Of a stretch of DNA of 64,000 nt, positions 7,095-15,051 are shown piece after piece. Every line of letters starts with the position of its first letter. Within the stretch, counting starts at the first letter, position 1. Both the position numbers and the translations under genes were made by a program. The stretch spans positions 620,001 to 684,000 of the forward strand of contig JACJYH010000002.1 in NCBI GenBank assembly GCA_020636195.1. The letters are read 5' to 3'. The stretch is from Lewinellaceae bacterium. GTDB lineage: Bacteria; Bacteroidota; Bacteroidia; Chitinophagales; Saprospiraceae. Under the pieces are notes generated by a model. It made no database searches, had not been told where the DNA came from, and saw only the letters and a list, made by a program, of their open reading frames with translations.

Positions 7095-7724
7095 TTAATT
7101 TAACCTTTTTAAATTTGGGTCTTGAGAATTTGTGACATTATGAAATTCAGTATTTTCATATACAAAAATCGCAAAGTAATCTTTATGAGTATAGATCAAA
7201 TATTCATGCGATTTCATTTTTTTTAATAAGTCAGAAAAACTCATTCCGAATTCACGTTCCATATTTGTTATTTCATATCTCCCGATAATTGGATATTTGA
7301 CTAAAAAATTTTCAAAATCAGCGATGGTGTTTAAATCATGGATTTCATTTTTCCAATTACCCACCTCATTATTTGCCTTCTTAAGTGTAGCAAGACAAAA
7401 ATAACACCTATCAATTTTTTCCTCAGGTACATATCTCAAAACATACCACTCTTCTTTCAATTGGTTGGTCTGTGTAAAAAATTCACTAAAATATTCTCTG
7501 TCTTTTAGCATTTCGTAAATTTCGTCATCAGTCCTTACAATTGGGGGTGGGACATTTCCTAACCTGACGTATTCATTGAAAGCCCAATCATATAGAGTAG
7601 CATTTCCTCCGCCTTCTTCACACCCAATTGTATATGCCCATGAATTTGAGTCTTGATTTTGTGAGAGAGCGCTTACATGCACATAAAGCACAATCACCAA
7701 AGTTTTTAGAATTAACTGTTTCAT
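7095..7724 (-). CDS. secreted protein of unknown function
   Basis: A 209-residue protein from the ATG at 7724. The 16 residues available upstream precede a proper signal peptide (MKQLILKTLVIVLYVHVSALSQ), so 7724 is the better start. The mature part has a cysteine in GCEEGGGN and a CYFC motif (about residue 115), which might bind a metal or form a disulfide. The C-terminus is mixed alpha/beta. No homologous family is recognised. It converges on the island genes and has a MITE copy just upstream, at 7751-7908, so its native promoter may be disrupted or supplied by the element. Confidence 0.55.
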   Translation of the reverse strand: MKQLILKTLVIVLYVHVSALSQNQDSNSWAYTIGCEEGGGNATLYDWAFNEYVRLGNVPPPIVRTDDEIYEMLKDREYFSEFFTQTNQLKEEWYVLRYVPEEKIDRCYFCLATLKKANNEVGNWKNEIHDLNTIADFENFLVKYPIIGRYEITNMEREFGMSFSDLLKKMKSHEYLIYTHKDYFAIFVYENTEFHNVTNSQDPNLKRLN

Positions 7725-7750
7725 GTATAATAATTTTTTGTTTGACTTTA

Positions 7751-7908
7751 GAGTATGTTTAAAATATATCATTTAGCATGAAAATGTTTTATTTTGGCAC
7801 AAATTAATTAAATTTTTAGTCGAAATGCCCACATTCGACTGCAAAATTTGCCTTTTTCGCCCAAAATAATTCCATGCTATTATCCAAAAACAAATTTTAA
7901 ATATACTC
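7751..7908 (-). mobile_element. MITE, copy A (158 bp)
   Basis: The element has terminal inverted repeats GAGTATGTTTAAA and its complement (one mismatch at the right end). It is flanked by a 3-bp TTA duplication (7748-7750 and 7909-7911) and lies in the opposite orientation to copies B and C. No coding capacity. The 3-bp TNA target duplication and GAG ends fit the IS1031 subgroup of the IS5 family as I know it; no transposase is in the window. Confidence 0.8.
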
Positions 7909-8005
7909 TTAGTTTGAAACTCAAATATTGACAAGCTTTTAAATCTTGCTTACATTTTATTTATTGTATTTATAGCAAAAATACGGTATTGATAACATTT
8001 ATTAT

Positions 8006-8206
8006 ATGCCTAATTCAATTCTTCTAATAACAGATGAATATCAATCAGAAGAAGACAACCTTTCAACACTTTTAATTGAAAACTTGCCTGAATTCAAATT
8101 TTATAGGCATTTAACAATTACCTTCAACACTGACTCAAATAAAAATCCTTTTCCAAAAACTAAATATATATTTGAAATAAGAAATACGGGAACAGAAAAA
8201 GTCTAA
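8006..8206 (+). pseudogene. short hypothetical frame, possibly a gene remnant
   Basis: A 66-residue frame starting MPNSILLITDEYQSEE. The same frame continues past the TAA with sensible-looking sequence (CIDSYIDGDIVLFAGMF, then stop, then KFTEKIKSDFAFAQ) up to the convergent gene at 8317. This pattern suggests a gene decayed by two stop codons rather than a short intact one. No family is recognised. Low confidence that it is expressed. Confidence 0.3.
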
Positions 8207-8316
8207 AAATGCATTGATTCATATATCGACGGTGATATAGTGTTATTTGCAGGTATGTTTTAAATATTTAGTGAAAATAAGTTTACTGAAAAAATTAAAT
8301 CAGACTTTGCATTTGC

Positions 8317-8727
8317 TCAATTGACTAAAAAACCAAACTTTTCAGATAATTTATTGTCTAAATGGTCGATTTCGGCTATGACTTCTATCTCCATTTTTTT
8401 AGTCGTTGGCACATCTACCACCCAATACAAGTCCACATAAAATATTTTACCATGTATGTGTTTGGCTTTCAATGATGTAGATGTTATTTTATCCAAATCA
8501 TTCAATAATACCTCATACCCGTGCATTGATATATCTGATGTAATGTCAGCTTTTACAAATAAGGTGTCACCAAGTATTAGGTGGATATCATTGATCTTAG
8601 ATGTCCAAACAATCTTGGTATTGTATGTTTCCTTGATTGTATTTTCGTCGTTTGAGCAAGCAGATAAAATCATCAAAATTATGGCAATAAAAGCCATTTT
8701 ATATTGCAAATATCTCATTTTTAACAT
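8317..8727 (-). CDS. small lipoprotein, last gene of the MbnH/MbnP-like locus
   Basis: The ATG at 8727 lies one base after the stop of the upstream di-heme enzyme gene and suggests translational coupling; a second ATG at 8718 is equally close to the signal. The signal peptide FIAIILMILSAC ends in a lipobox cysteine. The mature ~110 residues are beta-rich (WTSKINDIHLILGDTLFVKADITSD ... MEIEVIAEIDHLDNKLSEKFGFLV) and look like an immunoglobulin-type sandwich with several histidines. Its role is inferred only from position: a periplasmic or outer-membrane helper of the adjacent heme and copper genes. Confidence 0.6.
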   Translation of the reverse strand: MLKMRYLQYKMAFIAIILMILSACSNDENTIKETYNTKIVWTSKINDIHLILGDTLFVKADITSDISMHGYEVLLNDLDKITSTSLKAKHIHGKIFYVDLYWVVDVPTTKKMEIEVIAEIDHLDNKLSEKFGFLVN

Positions 8728-8728
8728 T

Positions 8729-9757
8729 TTATTCACCAAATAATGGATTAGAAATAAATGTGTAATCATTTAATGTTTTCAAAAAAACTAGGAGTTTTTC
8801 TTTGTCATTTTCAGAAAGCGGAATACCTATTTGACCAGCATTTTTGAGACTTGGATCTAGGTTTTCGTGTGGAACTAACGATGTCGAATAATGGTCCAAC
8901 ACCATTTTGAGAGTTCTAAATCTCCCATCGTGCATGTATGGATAAGTCATCTCTACATTACGCAAAGAAGGTACTTTAAATTTCATAAAATCGTCATCTA
9001 AAAGCGGCACTTTTTGCCTGCCAAAGTCATCGTTTTTAAACTCAAGACCGTTATTTCTAAATGAAAAATCTGTAAATAAAGGTTCCGCATGGCATTGAGT
9101 ACAATATTTCTTGAAAATTAAATAACCTGCATTCTCTTCTTCATCAAATTCAACCAAACCCTTCCTAAATTGATCGTAACGACTATTGTCTGATACTAGC
9201 AAAGACATAAATTGGGCCAATACAAAAAGGATTTGTTGGTCATCGACTTCGGTATTATTTCCAAATACTTGTTTAAAATATGCATTGTATTTTGCGTTTG
9301 ACCGTAGTTTGGCGACTAATTTTGCCATGGTTTCATCCATTTCTACATGATTAGTGATGGGAGCTACGGGCATGACTTCAATGTGATTGATGCCACCATC
9401 CCACATAAAACTAGTATTCCAAGCTAGATTAAACATAGCAGGACTATTGCGGACGCCTTTCAATCCATCAATGCCGGTGCTAAGTGTCGAATTATGGTCT
9501 GCAAAAGCGTGGCCTTGGAAATGACAGCTAGAACAACTTATCGTAGAATCTCTTGAGACTATTGGGTCATAAAACAAGGATTTTCCTAGTTCAAAACCAT
9601 CTTTTGTCAATTTATTTTTTCCAAATTGATAATGGGGTTCGGGAAAATAAGCAGGATAAGACAAGTCGAAACTCGCCTCATCCTGTATGTCTTGACAAGA
9701 CCCAAGTATAACTATCATGAATAGTAAACCCAATCCCTGTTTTATACTTGTGGACAT
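8729..9757 (-). CDS. MbnH-like di-heme enzyme (cytochrome c peroxidase/MauG superfamily)
   Basis: A 342-residue lipoprotein (lipobox ILGSC21) with two c-type heme motifs: CSSCH at about 75-79 and CTQCH at about 219-223. Between and after them are the usual superfamily blocks (GLKGVRNSPAMFNLAWNTSFMWDGG; KVPSLRNVEMTYPYMHDGRF). Such enzymes reduce peroxide or, as MauG and MbnH, oxidise residues of a partner protein through high-valent hemes. The gene directly upstream (8 bp) encodes an MbnP-like protein; in the known pair, MbnH converts a tryptophan of MbnP to kynurenine. I therefore call this MbnH-like rather than a plain peroxidase. Periplasmic or outer-membrane face. Confidence 0.8.
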   Translation of the reverse strand: MSTSIKQGLGLLFMIVILGSCQDIQDEASFDLSYPAYFPEPHYQFGKNKLTKDGFELGKSLFYDPIVSRDSTISCSSCHFQGHAFADHNSTLSTGIDGLKGVRNSPAMFNLAWNTSFMWDGGINHIEVMPVAPITNHVEMDETMAKLVAKLRSNAKYNAYFKQVFGNNTEVDDQQILFVLAQFMSLLVSDNSRYDQFRKGLVEFDEEENAGYLIFKKYCTQCHAEPLFTDFSFRNNGLEFKNDDFGRQKVPLLDDDFMKFKVPSLRNVEMTYPYMHDGRFRTLKMVLDHYSTSLVPHENLDPSLKNAGQIGIPLSENDKEKLLVFLKTLNDYTFISNPLFGE

Positions 9758-9765
9758 ATAAATTA

Positions 9766-10524
9766 TCAGTTATGAATGTGGTCAAATTTAATACCATTAT
9801 AAAAAGTAGAAGACATCGTTTTAGCAATAACACCAGGGATGGTCATACTAGATTTTGTCGCTAAATTATCGGCTGAATGCCACAATTTAGCCGGATTTGC
9901 TACCAAATGAATTTCTGCTTCGCGATTACCATCTATTACCAAAGGAGTTGTTCCAAAATTATATGTTTTGGTAGTTTGCACTTTGTTTTCTCCCATGAAT
10001 CCACCTAGATGGAATATAAAATTGCCTGTCAATGAATTAGGGGAAATTCCTTCAGCTTTCAACATTATATATCCTGAATTCCAAGACCAAAACATAGAAT
10101 TTGAAGGAGCCAAGGCACCGGTTTGCGCACCTGAAACATTATGCAAGCTATCAACACCAAAGGTTACTTCTATATCAGTATATTCACCACCTGGCACTTC
10201 AGGAATACTCAAGAAAGTTTCATCAGTACCCAAATCCACGATGTAATAACTATCTGGCTGTGTAAACCAAGTACCATCTGTAGATTTAAGTCTTAGATTG
10301 GATACATAATATCTGAAAATAGTAAACGTCATTTTGTCGTTGGTAAGCGGGTGAGTATATTCTTTATTAAGTATAAATTCTTCTTCGGCTGATCCCCAAA
10401 CGTGCTCTATATCCAAGCCCACATCTCCTGAAGTTTTGGTGGTAACTGTCTCTTCCTTTTTGCAAGATGAGAGACCTAAAACTGAGAAAATAATTAGTAC
10501 AATTATAAAATTAAAATATTTCAT
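9766..10524 (-). CDS. MbnP-like copper-binding lipoprotein
   Basis: A 252-residue lipoprotein (VLGLSSC21). It matches the MbnP family layout: an N-terminal block with an essential-looking HVWGSAEEEF, FTIFRYYVSNLRL, YYIVDL, a central YTDIEVTFGVDSLHNVSGAQTGALAP, then MFWSWNSGYIMLKAEG and a late FHLGGF. MbnP proteins bind copper, and one tryptophan is oxidised by MbnH. Candidate tryptophans sit in HVWGS and MFWSWNSGY. It lies 8 bp upstream of the MbnH-like gene, in the same operon. Family assignment is by pattern recognition. Confidence 0.78.
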   Translation of the reverse strand: MKYFNFIIVLIIFSVLGLSSCKKEETVTTKTSGDVGLDIEHVWGSAEEEFILNKEYTHPLTNDKMTFTIFRYYVSNLRLKSTDGTWFTQPDSYYIVDLGTDETFLSIPEVPGGEYTDIEVTFGVDSLHNVSGAQTGALAPSNSMFWSWNSGYIMLKAEGISPNSLTGNFIFHLGGFMGENKVQTTKTYNFGTTPLVIDGNREAEIHLVANPAKLWHSADNLATKSSMTIPGVIAKTMSSTFYNGIKFDHIHN

Positions 10525-10571
10525 TACGTTATGTATTTAGTTGTTTTTAAATAAATTATTAATTTTTGAAA

Positions 10572-11492
10572 TTAAAAAAGATATAAAATTTGTGCCGAAA
10601 ATCTGTTGCTTGAAATGATATTTCCTTGCGCTACATCTTGATAAATACTCGGCTGGTAGTGTAAGCCCATTGAAATATGTTCGGCAAAATAATCCACTCC
10701 AATCTGTCCAAACAAGGTTTTGCCACCAGACAAGTCTAGGAAAGCACCCTCATGGTAATCTCGGTTTGATGATTCAAAAGTCAATCCCAAATTGGGCATA
10801 ATTACATTTTTTTTCGAATCAATACGATAGAACACTTTGCATGTGGAAGCGTATCTATTTCCAAATTTAAAACTCAAATCATTTTGTTGATTCAGTCTGG
10901 CATTGGCTTCTAATGATGCTCCGAAATGTTGGTATTTGACGATGTAATTTACATTTAATAAAAAATCCACCGAACCACTACCCAATTGAACACCTGGAAT
11001 CCATTCCTTGGCAGCGTCTAGCGTTTGGTAGCTACCACTCGGCAATTTTATTCCTCCACCAATTTGGAGATTTTGATAAAGTGGTATGTTTTTACTTTTT
11101 TTCTGATTGATCAATGAGTATAAACCTACTATACTGACATCTCCAAGTCCGCTTGCATCATAAAGGATGCCATTTTCAACTTTATGAATGAAATTTATAG
11201 GTAGAAATCCAAATACTTGCCATCTATTTGAAATGGCCATTCTACCCCATAAATCTACCGTGTTGAAGCTTTCAAGACTGGTGGTCAATGAATCTGTGGT
11301 GAATAAAGGTGGATGAATGGATGTAAAAGATTTAGTACTATATCGCATTCCCACAAAATGTTTTTGAAATTGTGGTAGTATGCCAAATTGTAGGCCGGAT
11401 ATCGAACATCCACATACGTCACAAGCCCACATAGATTTGCCACTCAATAATAAAATGGAAAATACAAAATGTCTAATAAATTTGCTTAACAT
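10572..11492 (-). CDS. outer-membrane beta-barrel-like protein with N-terminal CDVCGC motif
   Basis: A 306-residue protein with a signal peptide. The mature N-terminus carries CDVCGCSI at about residues 24-31, three closely spaced cysteines that look like a metal or heme-associated site. The rest alternates hydrophobic and polar residues in strands (FGILPQFQKHFVGMRYS, NLQIGGGIKLPSG, FSAQILYLF with terminal Phe), as expected for a barrel of about 12-14 strands. Proteins of this type often sit beside MbnP/MbnH-like genes in Bacteroidota; a transport role for copper or a chelate is inference. It lies 47 bp upstream of the MbnP-like gene. Confidence 0.65.
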   Translation of the reverse strand: MLSKFIRHFVFSILLLSGKSMWACDVCGCSISGLQFGILPQFQKHFVGMRYSTKSFTSIHPPLFTTDSLTTSLESFNTVDLWGRMAISNRWQVFGFLPINFIHKVENGILYDASGLGDVSIVGLYSLINQKKSKNIPLYQNLQIGGGIKLPSGSYQTLDAAKEWIPGVQLGSGSVDFLLNVNYIVKYQHFGASLEANARLNQQNDLSFKFGNRYASTCKVFYRIDSKKNVIMPNLGLTFESSNRDYHEGAFLDLSGGKTLFGQIGVDYFAEHISMGLHYQPSIYQDVAQGNIISSNRFSAQILYLF

Positions 11493-11676
11493 CCTATTGA
11501 TTTTACAATTACAAGATGATATTATACCATGTCTTCCAACCCTATATTCGTTAATTTAACCATGGTTACATTGATGAAAATTTTATCAGCAATGTGGCCG
11601 GATTACTAGAAATATTGTGAGGAGAGCATTTAATGAATAATGAAAATACTACTGTCAAGAAACATTGAATTTTCTT

Positions 11677-12072
11677 TTATCCAATTAAGTATGCCTTGTG
11701 ATCCGGAGGGTCAAAGATTGAAGATGCCAGCAATAAACTTTGCCATCTTTTGTAGTCGAAATTTTTGTTAAGAATGTTTTTTTTCTCGATTTTTAGGAGA
11801 ACCAAATCACTGTTTTGGCTAACTAAATATACTTCTAAATTGAATGCAAGTATTTTGTTTGGAGTTGTCGAAGGTTCGTTTTGGGCAATATTATCAAATT
11901 TTTTCACCAAGGCACATTTTCCTTTACACATCATCGCTGGTTTGCTTTTGTTGACGCATTCGGTCTGAATGATACTCTCTTGATTCAATTCCCATTGAAA
12001 TATTATCGCCACCTTTGTTAGCATAGGTAAACAAACTATAAACATCAACAAATATGTGTTGAAAATTTTCAT
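11677..12072 (-). CDS. small membrane-anchored cysteine-motif protein
   Basis: A 131-residue protein from ATG 12072; upstream ATGs at 12120 and 12108 are possible, but the -7 box at 12077-12084 lies between them and this start. One N-terminal hydrophobic helix (TYLLMFIVCLPMLTKVAIIF) is followed by the motif TECVNKSKPAMMCKGKCALVKKF, in which three cysteines lie in the pattern C-x9-C-x3-C. This motif recurs in short Bacteroidota proteins next to copper or TonB genes. Metal binding is plausible but unproven. It is probably the first gene of the locus that runs to 8317, although a 184-bp gap follows it. Confidence 0.6.
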   Translation of the reverse strand: MKIFNTYLLMFIVCLPMLTKVAIIFQWELNQESIIQTECVNKSKPAMMCKGKCALVKKFDNIAQNEPSTTPNKILAFNLEVYLVSQNSDLVLLKIEKKNILNKNFDYKRWQSLLLASSIFDPPDHKAYLIG

Positions 12073-12076
12073 TAAG

Positions 12077-12084
12077 CAAAAATA
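12077..12084 (-). promoter_or_regulatory. -7 box (TATTTTTG) of the cysteine-motif gene
   Basis: On the minus strand TATTTTTG ends four bases before ATG 12072, giving a leaderless transcript. It decides the start against the longer versions beginning at 12108 or 12120. No clear -33 TTG is seen at the usual spacing. Confidence 0.5.
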
Positions 12085-12158
12085 CAAAACATCTACAGTA
12101 ATTTTCATGATTAAAGTCATACAATAGGAATACTGGTGGTCATGCCAAGAATATTTTC

Positions 12159-12213
12159 AGGTTATAGTCAGGTTATACTCGGGTTATACTCGGGTTATAG
12201 TCGGGTTATAGTC
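12159..12213. repeat. five tandem 11-bp units (RGGTTATASTC)
   Basis: Five head-to-tail 11-bp units, consensus GGGTTATA(G/C)TC, lie in the 509-bp gap between the divergent genes at 12072 and 12582. They differ at only two positions: the first base and the G/C. An 11-bp period is close to one helical turn. The rest of the gap holds MITE copy B and AT-rich DNA without a gene. Confidence 0.85.
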
Positions 12214-12330
12214 GGAGTAATAGAGCAAATATGCCTGATCAAATAATGGATGTTTTTGGACTTTTAAAATTAAAAAATTGGATACTGAACATCTTTCATT
12301 GTATCTTTATGCCATCTATGGACGTTTTAA

Positions 12331-12490
12331 GAGTATGTTTAAATTTTGTTTTTGGATAATAGAATGGAATTATTTTGAGCGAAAAAAGGCAAATTTTGCA
12401 GTTGAATGTGGGCAATTCGACGAAAAATTTAACGAATTTGTAGCCAAAATAAAACATTTTCTTGTTAAAGGATAAATTTTAAACATACTC
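12331..12490 (+). mobile_element. MITE, copy B (160 bp)
   Basis: Perfect 13-bp terminal inverted repeats (GAGTATGTTTAAA and complement), with a TAA duplication on each side (12328-12330 and 12491-12493). It is nearly identical by eye to copy C at 33865 and inverted relative to copy A. A 65-residue frame across it is not conserved in copy A and is not a gene. It sits ~90 bp upstream of the PKD-domain gene. Confidence 0.88.
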
Positions 12491-12581
12491 TAATTTTTTT
12501 TATTCCTTTAAAACAATTTATCACCTATAATTTATGTTACTTTACAGTCTCTTTATAAAAACTCATTAGTTTGCTATATAC

Positions 12582-14870
12582 ATGATACTGAGAAATTTTG
12601 TTTATAGATTTATTATGGTTCTTGGGTTTTTGATCATTTTTTTTGGTCAAAAGCTTCAGGCATTGCATATCATTGGGGGAGAGGTGAGCTATAGTTGTAT
12701 TTCTCAGGATACGGCAAAGAAGACCGTCACACTGCAATTTATCTTCACGATGTATAGAGATAGTAAAAGTTCAGGTGCTAATTTTGATACTTTTGCGGAC
12801 TTTGGGATTTATAGAAAAAGCGTCGATGGGGGTAGTTGGATTTACTATAAAACCGTCAGTAACATTCAGGTAAAAGATATAAATGACGTTTCTATAGTAC
12901 AGACGAATCCTTGTGTGATCATACCGCTCAATGTAGGAGTTCAGAAGGGAACATATACATTCACCGTGACTTTGCCCATTATTGATCAGAATTATTTCAT
13001 TTCATACCAGAGATGTTGTAGAAATAATACGATCTTGAATTTGGTCGTCCCGGGGGATACAGGAGCTGCTTTCACATGTGAGGTGACTCCGGAAGCACAG
13101 AGAACTTGCAATAGCAGTCCTGTGTTCAAGGATTTTCCACCTGTAGTAATATGTGCCAATCATGCATTGACTTTTGATCATTCGGCTATCGACGTAGATG
13201 GGGATAGTTTAGTATATAAGTTTTGCGCACCTTTAACAGCAGGTGGAAAGGATGGTTCAGATGGAGGTGGAGACGCTTCATTGTGTACAGGTGTGAGTCC
13301 GTCGCCAAGAAACTGCCCACCTCCGTATGACGAAGTCAGATTTTATGCTCCAAATTATTCCTATGATAATCCTATGGGTGGAAATCCACAGATAACCATT
13401 AACCCAAACACTGGTTTGATAACAGGTGTACCGAATTTATTAGGGCAATACGTTGTTGGGGTTTGTGTTGAAGAATATAGGAATGGTAAATTGATTGGTT
13501 ATTTAAAACGGGACTTTCAATTTAATGTCACATCATGTGAAGATGCAGTGGTAGCAGACATGAAAGCAACTTTGAAAGACGGTAATTCTTATGAATTGAT
13601 CTCATGTGGAGAGACAGAAATAAACTTTGTCAATGAAAGTACAGACAAAAGATTTATAAAGCAATATTATTGGGAATTTGATATTTCGGGTGAGAAAAAA
13701 GTGTTTAGTACAAGAGATGTTAATGTCAAGTTTCCAGGATTAGGAATCTATAATGCAGTGATGATTTTGAATAAAGACATCGTTGGTGCTGAAGATTGCA
13801 GAGATACTGCTTCCATTACTGTCAAAATATTTCCATCTATTGAAGCTAATTACAGCTACCATTTTGAAAGATGCGTTGCAGGCCCGATAACCTTTATGGA
13901 TAGCTCATTTTCCGGTGCCGGCCCTATACAAAAATGGAAATGGGATTTCAAGCAAAGCACGTCAAATCAAACAAACCCGCTCTTTGAGTTTGAAAAACCA
14001 GGTAGCTATCCTGTAACACTCTTTGTTGAAGATGTCAACAACTGTAAAGATACACTTACAAAAGTCATTGATTATTTTCCAGCTGCAAAATTGATCGTCG
14101 TTGATCCCAATACGTTTATCGGATGTCAACCTGCAAATATCTATTTCAATAATCTCAGTCAACCTATAGATGAAACATACCAATTGGAGTGGCATTTTGG
14201 GGATGGAGAGATGGGAGACGCACTTAGTCCAACGCATACGTATCAAGATATTGGTAGTTATAATGTTTTCCTCAAGATCACTTCTCCTGATGGATGTTCA
14301 ACAGAAAAATTGTGGAGGAACCTCATCAAGGTAGTCGAAAGTCCTCAGGCAGGCTTTAGTTTTACTCCTGAAAAACCCAATTCAGTTCAAAATACAGTTG
14401 AATTTTCTGATGAATCTTTGAATGCAAACTCATATTTTTGGAAATTTGATAGTTTGGGGATATCTCTGCTCCAAAATCCACAATTTACATTTAGAGATAC
14501 AGGTGATTTTCAGGTTACACAAGTAGTTCTACATACCAATGGATGTGCCGATACATCTACTGTGCTAATTCACGTAAGTCCGTTAGTGACCTTATTCATG
14601 CCTAATGCATTCACACCTAATAATGATGGATTGAATGATGTGTATGCACCTGTTGGTAATTTTTTTGGTATCAATGAATATACACTTTCCATATTCAATC
14701 GATGGGGAGAAAGAGTTTTTTATTCTGAAGATGTGAAAAAAGGGTGGGATGGATATAGAGAAAACTCATCTGTATTAGCGCCACCAGGCGTTTATGCCTT
14801 TGTTGTTACATACATTGACGGTTTTGGAGAAAAGAATGCTCTAAAAGGACAAGTGACATTATTGAGATAA
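12582..14870 (+). CDS. PKD-domain surface protein with T9SS type B (gliding-motility) C-terminal domain
   Basis: A 762-residue secreted protein: signal peptide FIMVLGFLIIFFGQKLQA, an N-terminal cysteine-rich beta region of about 320 residues (FTVTLPIIDQNYFISYQRCCRN), then at least four PKD-like domains marked by YYWEFD, KWKWDFK, LEWHFGDGE and YFWKFD. The last ~90 residues are the T9SS type B module (FMPNAFTPNNDGLNDVY, YTLSIFNRWGERVFYSED, GWDGY, PPGVYAFVV). Such proteins are exported by T9SS and serve as adhesins or structural surface proteins in gliding or particle-attached Bacteroidota. It is monocistronic: MITE copy B upstream, a strong hairpin terminator right after the stop. Confidence 0.88.
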   Translation: MILRNFVYRFIMVLGFLIIFFGQKLQALHIIGGEVSYSCISQDTAKKTVTLQFIFTMYRDSKSSGANFDTFADFGIYRKSVDGGSWIYYKTVSNIQVKDINDVSIVQTNPCVIIPLNVGVQKGTYTFTVTLPIIDQNYFISYQRCCRNNTILNLVVPGDTGAAFTCEVTPEAQRTCNSSPVFKDFPPVVICANHALTFDHSAIDVDGDSLVYKFCAPLTAGGKDGSDGGGDASLCTGVSPSPRNCPPPYDEVRFYAPNYSYDNPMGGNPQITINPNTGLITGVPNLLGQYVVGVCVEEYRNGKLIGYLKRDFQFNVTSCEDAVVADMKATLKDGNSYELISCGETEINFVNESTDKRFIKQYYWEFDISGEKKVFSTRDVNVKFPGLGIYNAVMILNKDIVGAEDCRDTASITVKIFPSIEANYSYHFERCVAGPITFMDSSFSGAGPIQKWKWDFKQSTSNQTNPLFEFEKPGSYPVTLFVEDVNNCKDTLTKVIDYFPAAKLIVVDPNTFIGCQPANIYFNNLSQPIDETYQLEWHFGDGEMGDALSPTHTYQDIGSYNVFLKITSPDGCSTEKLWRNLIKVVESPQAGFSFTPEKPNSVQNTVEFSDESLNANSYFWKFDSLGISLLQNPQFTFRDTGDFQVTQVVLHTNGCADTSTVLIHVSPLVTLFMPNAFTPNNDGLNDVYAPVGNFFGINEYTLSIFNRWGERVFYSEDVKKGWDGYRENSSVLAPPGVYAFVVTYIDGFGEKNALKGQVTLLR

Positions 14871-14871
14871 A

Positions 14872-14895
14872 AAAAAGCAGCCGAAGCTGCTTTTT
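14872..14895. terminator. bidirectional intrinsic terminator
   Basis: AAAAAGCAGC (14872-14881), loop CGAA, GCTGCTTTTT (14886-14895): a perfect 10-bp stem with T-tracts on both strands. It starts two bases after the stop of the PKD gene and ends two bases before the tRNA gene, serving both convergent transcripts. Confidence 0.9.
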
Positions 14896-14896
14896 G

Positions 14897-14968
14897 TGGC
14901 CTCACCAAGAATCGAACTTGGATCAAAAGTTTAGGAAACTTCTATTCTATCCGTTGAACTATGAGACC
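14897..14968 (-). tRNA. tRNA-Arg (anticodon CCT)
   Basis: Read on the minus strand this folds into a complete cloverleaf. The acceptor GGTCTCA pairs with TGAGGCC (one G-T pair), the D-arm contains GTTC and GAAT, the anticodon stem GAAGT pairs with ACTTT around loop TTCCTAA, and the T-arm is CCAAG-TTCGATT-CTTGG. The anticodon CCT reads AGG. The discriminator is A and CCA is not encoded. Length 72 nt. It shares the terminator at 14872-14895. Confidence 0.93.
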
Positions 14969-15051
14969 ATTTTTGGAGGTGCAAATATAGACAATTTTAT
15001 AACTCAACGATCAGAATGAAGTTGCATCAATTGAAAATTAGATTCTCTAGG

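Noticed and set aside
12159..12213. CRISPR-like array
   Set aside because: The units are 11 bp and directly abutting with no spacers, and no cas genes are nearby.
12278..12475. 65-residue frame over MITE copy B
   Set aside because: It is formed mostly by the MITE; the frame does not survive in the inverted copy A, and non-autonomous elements carry no gene.
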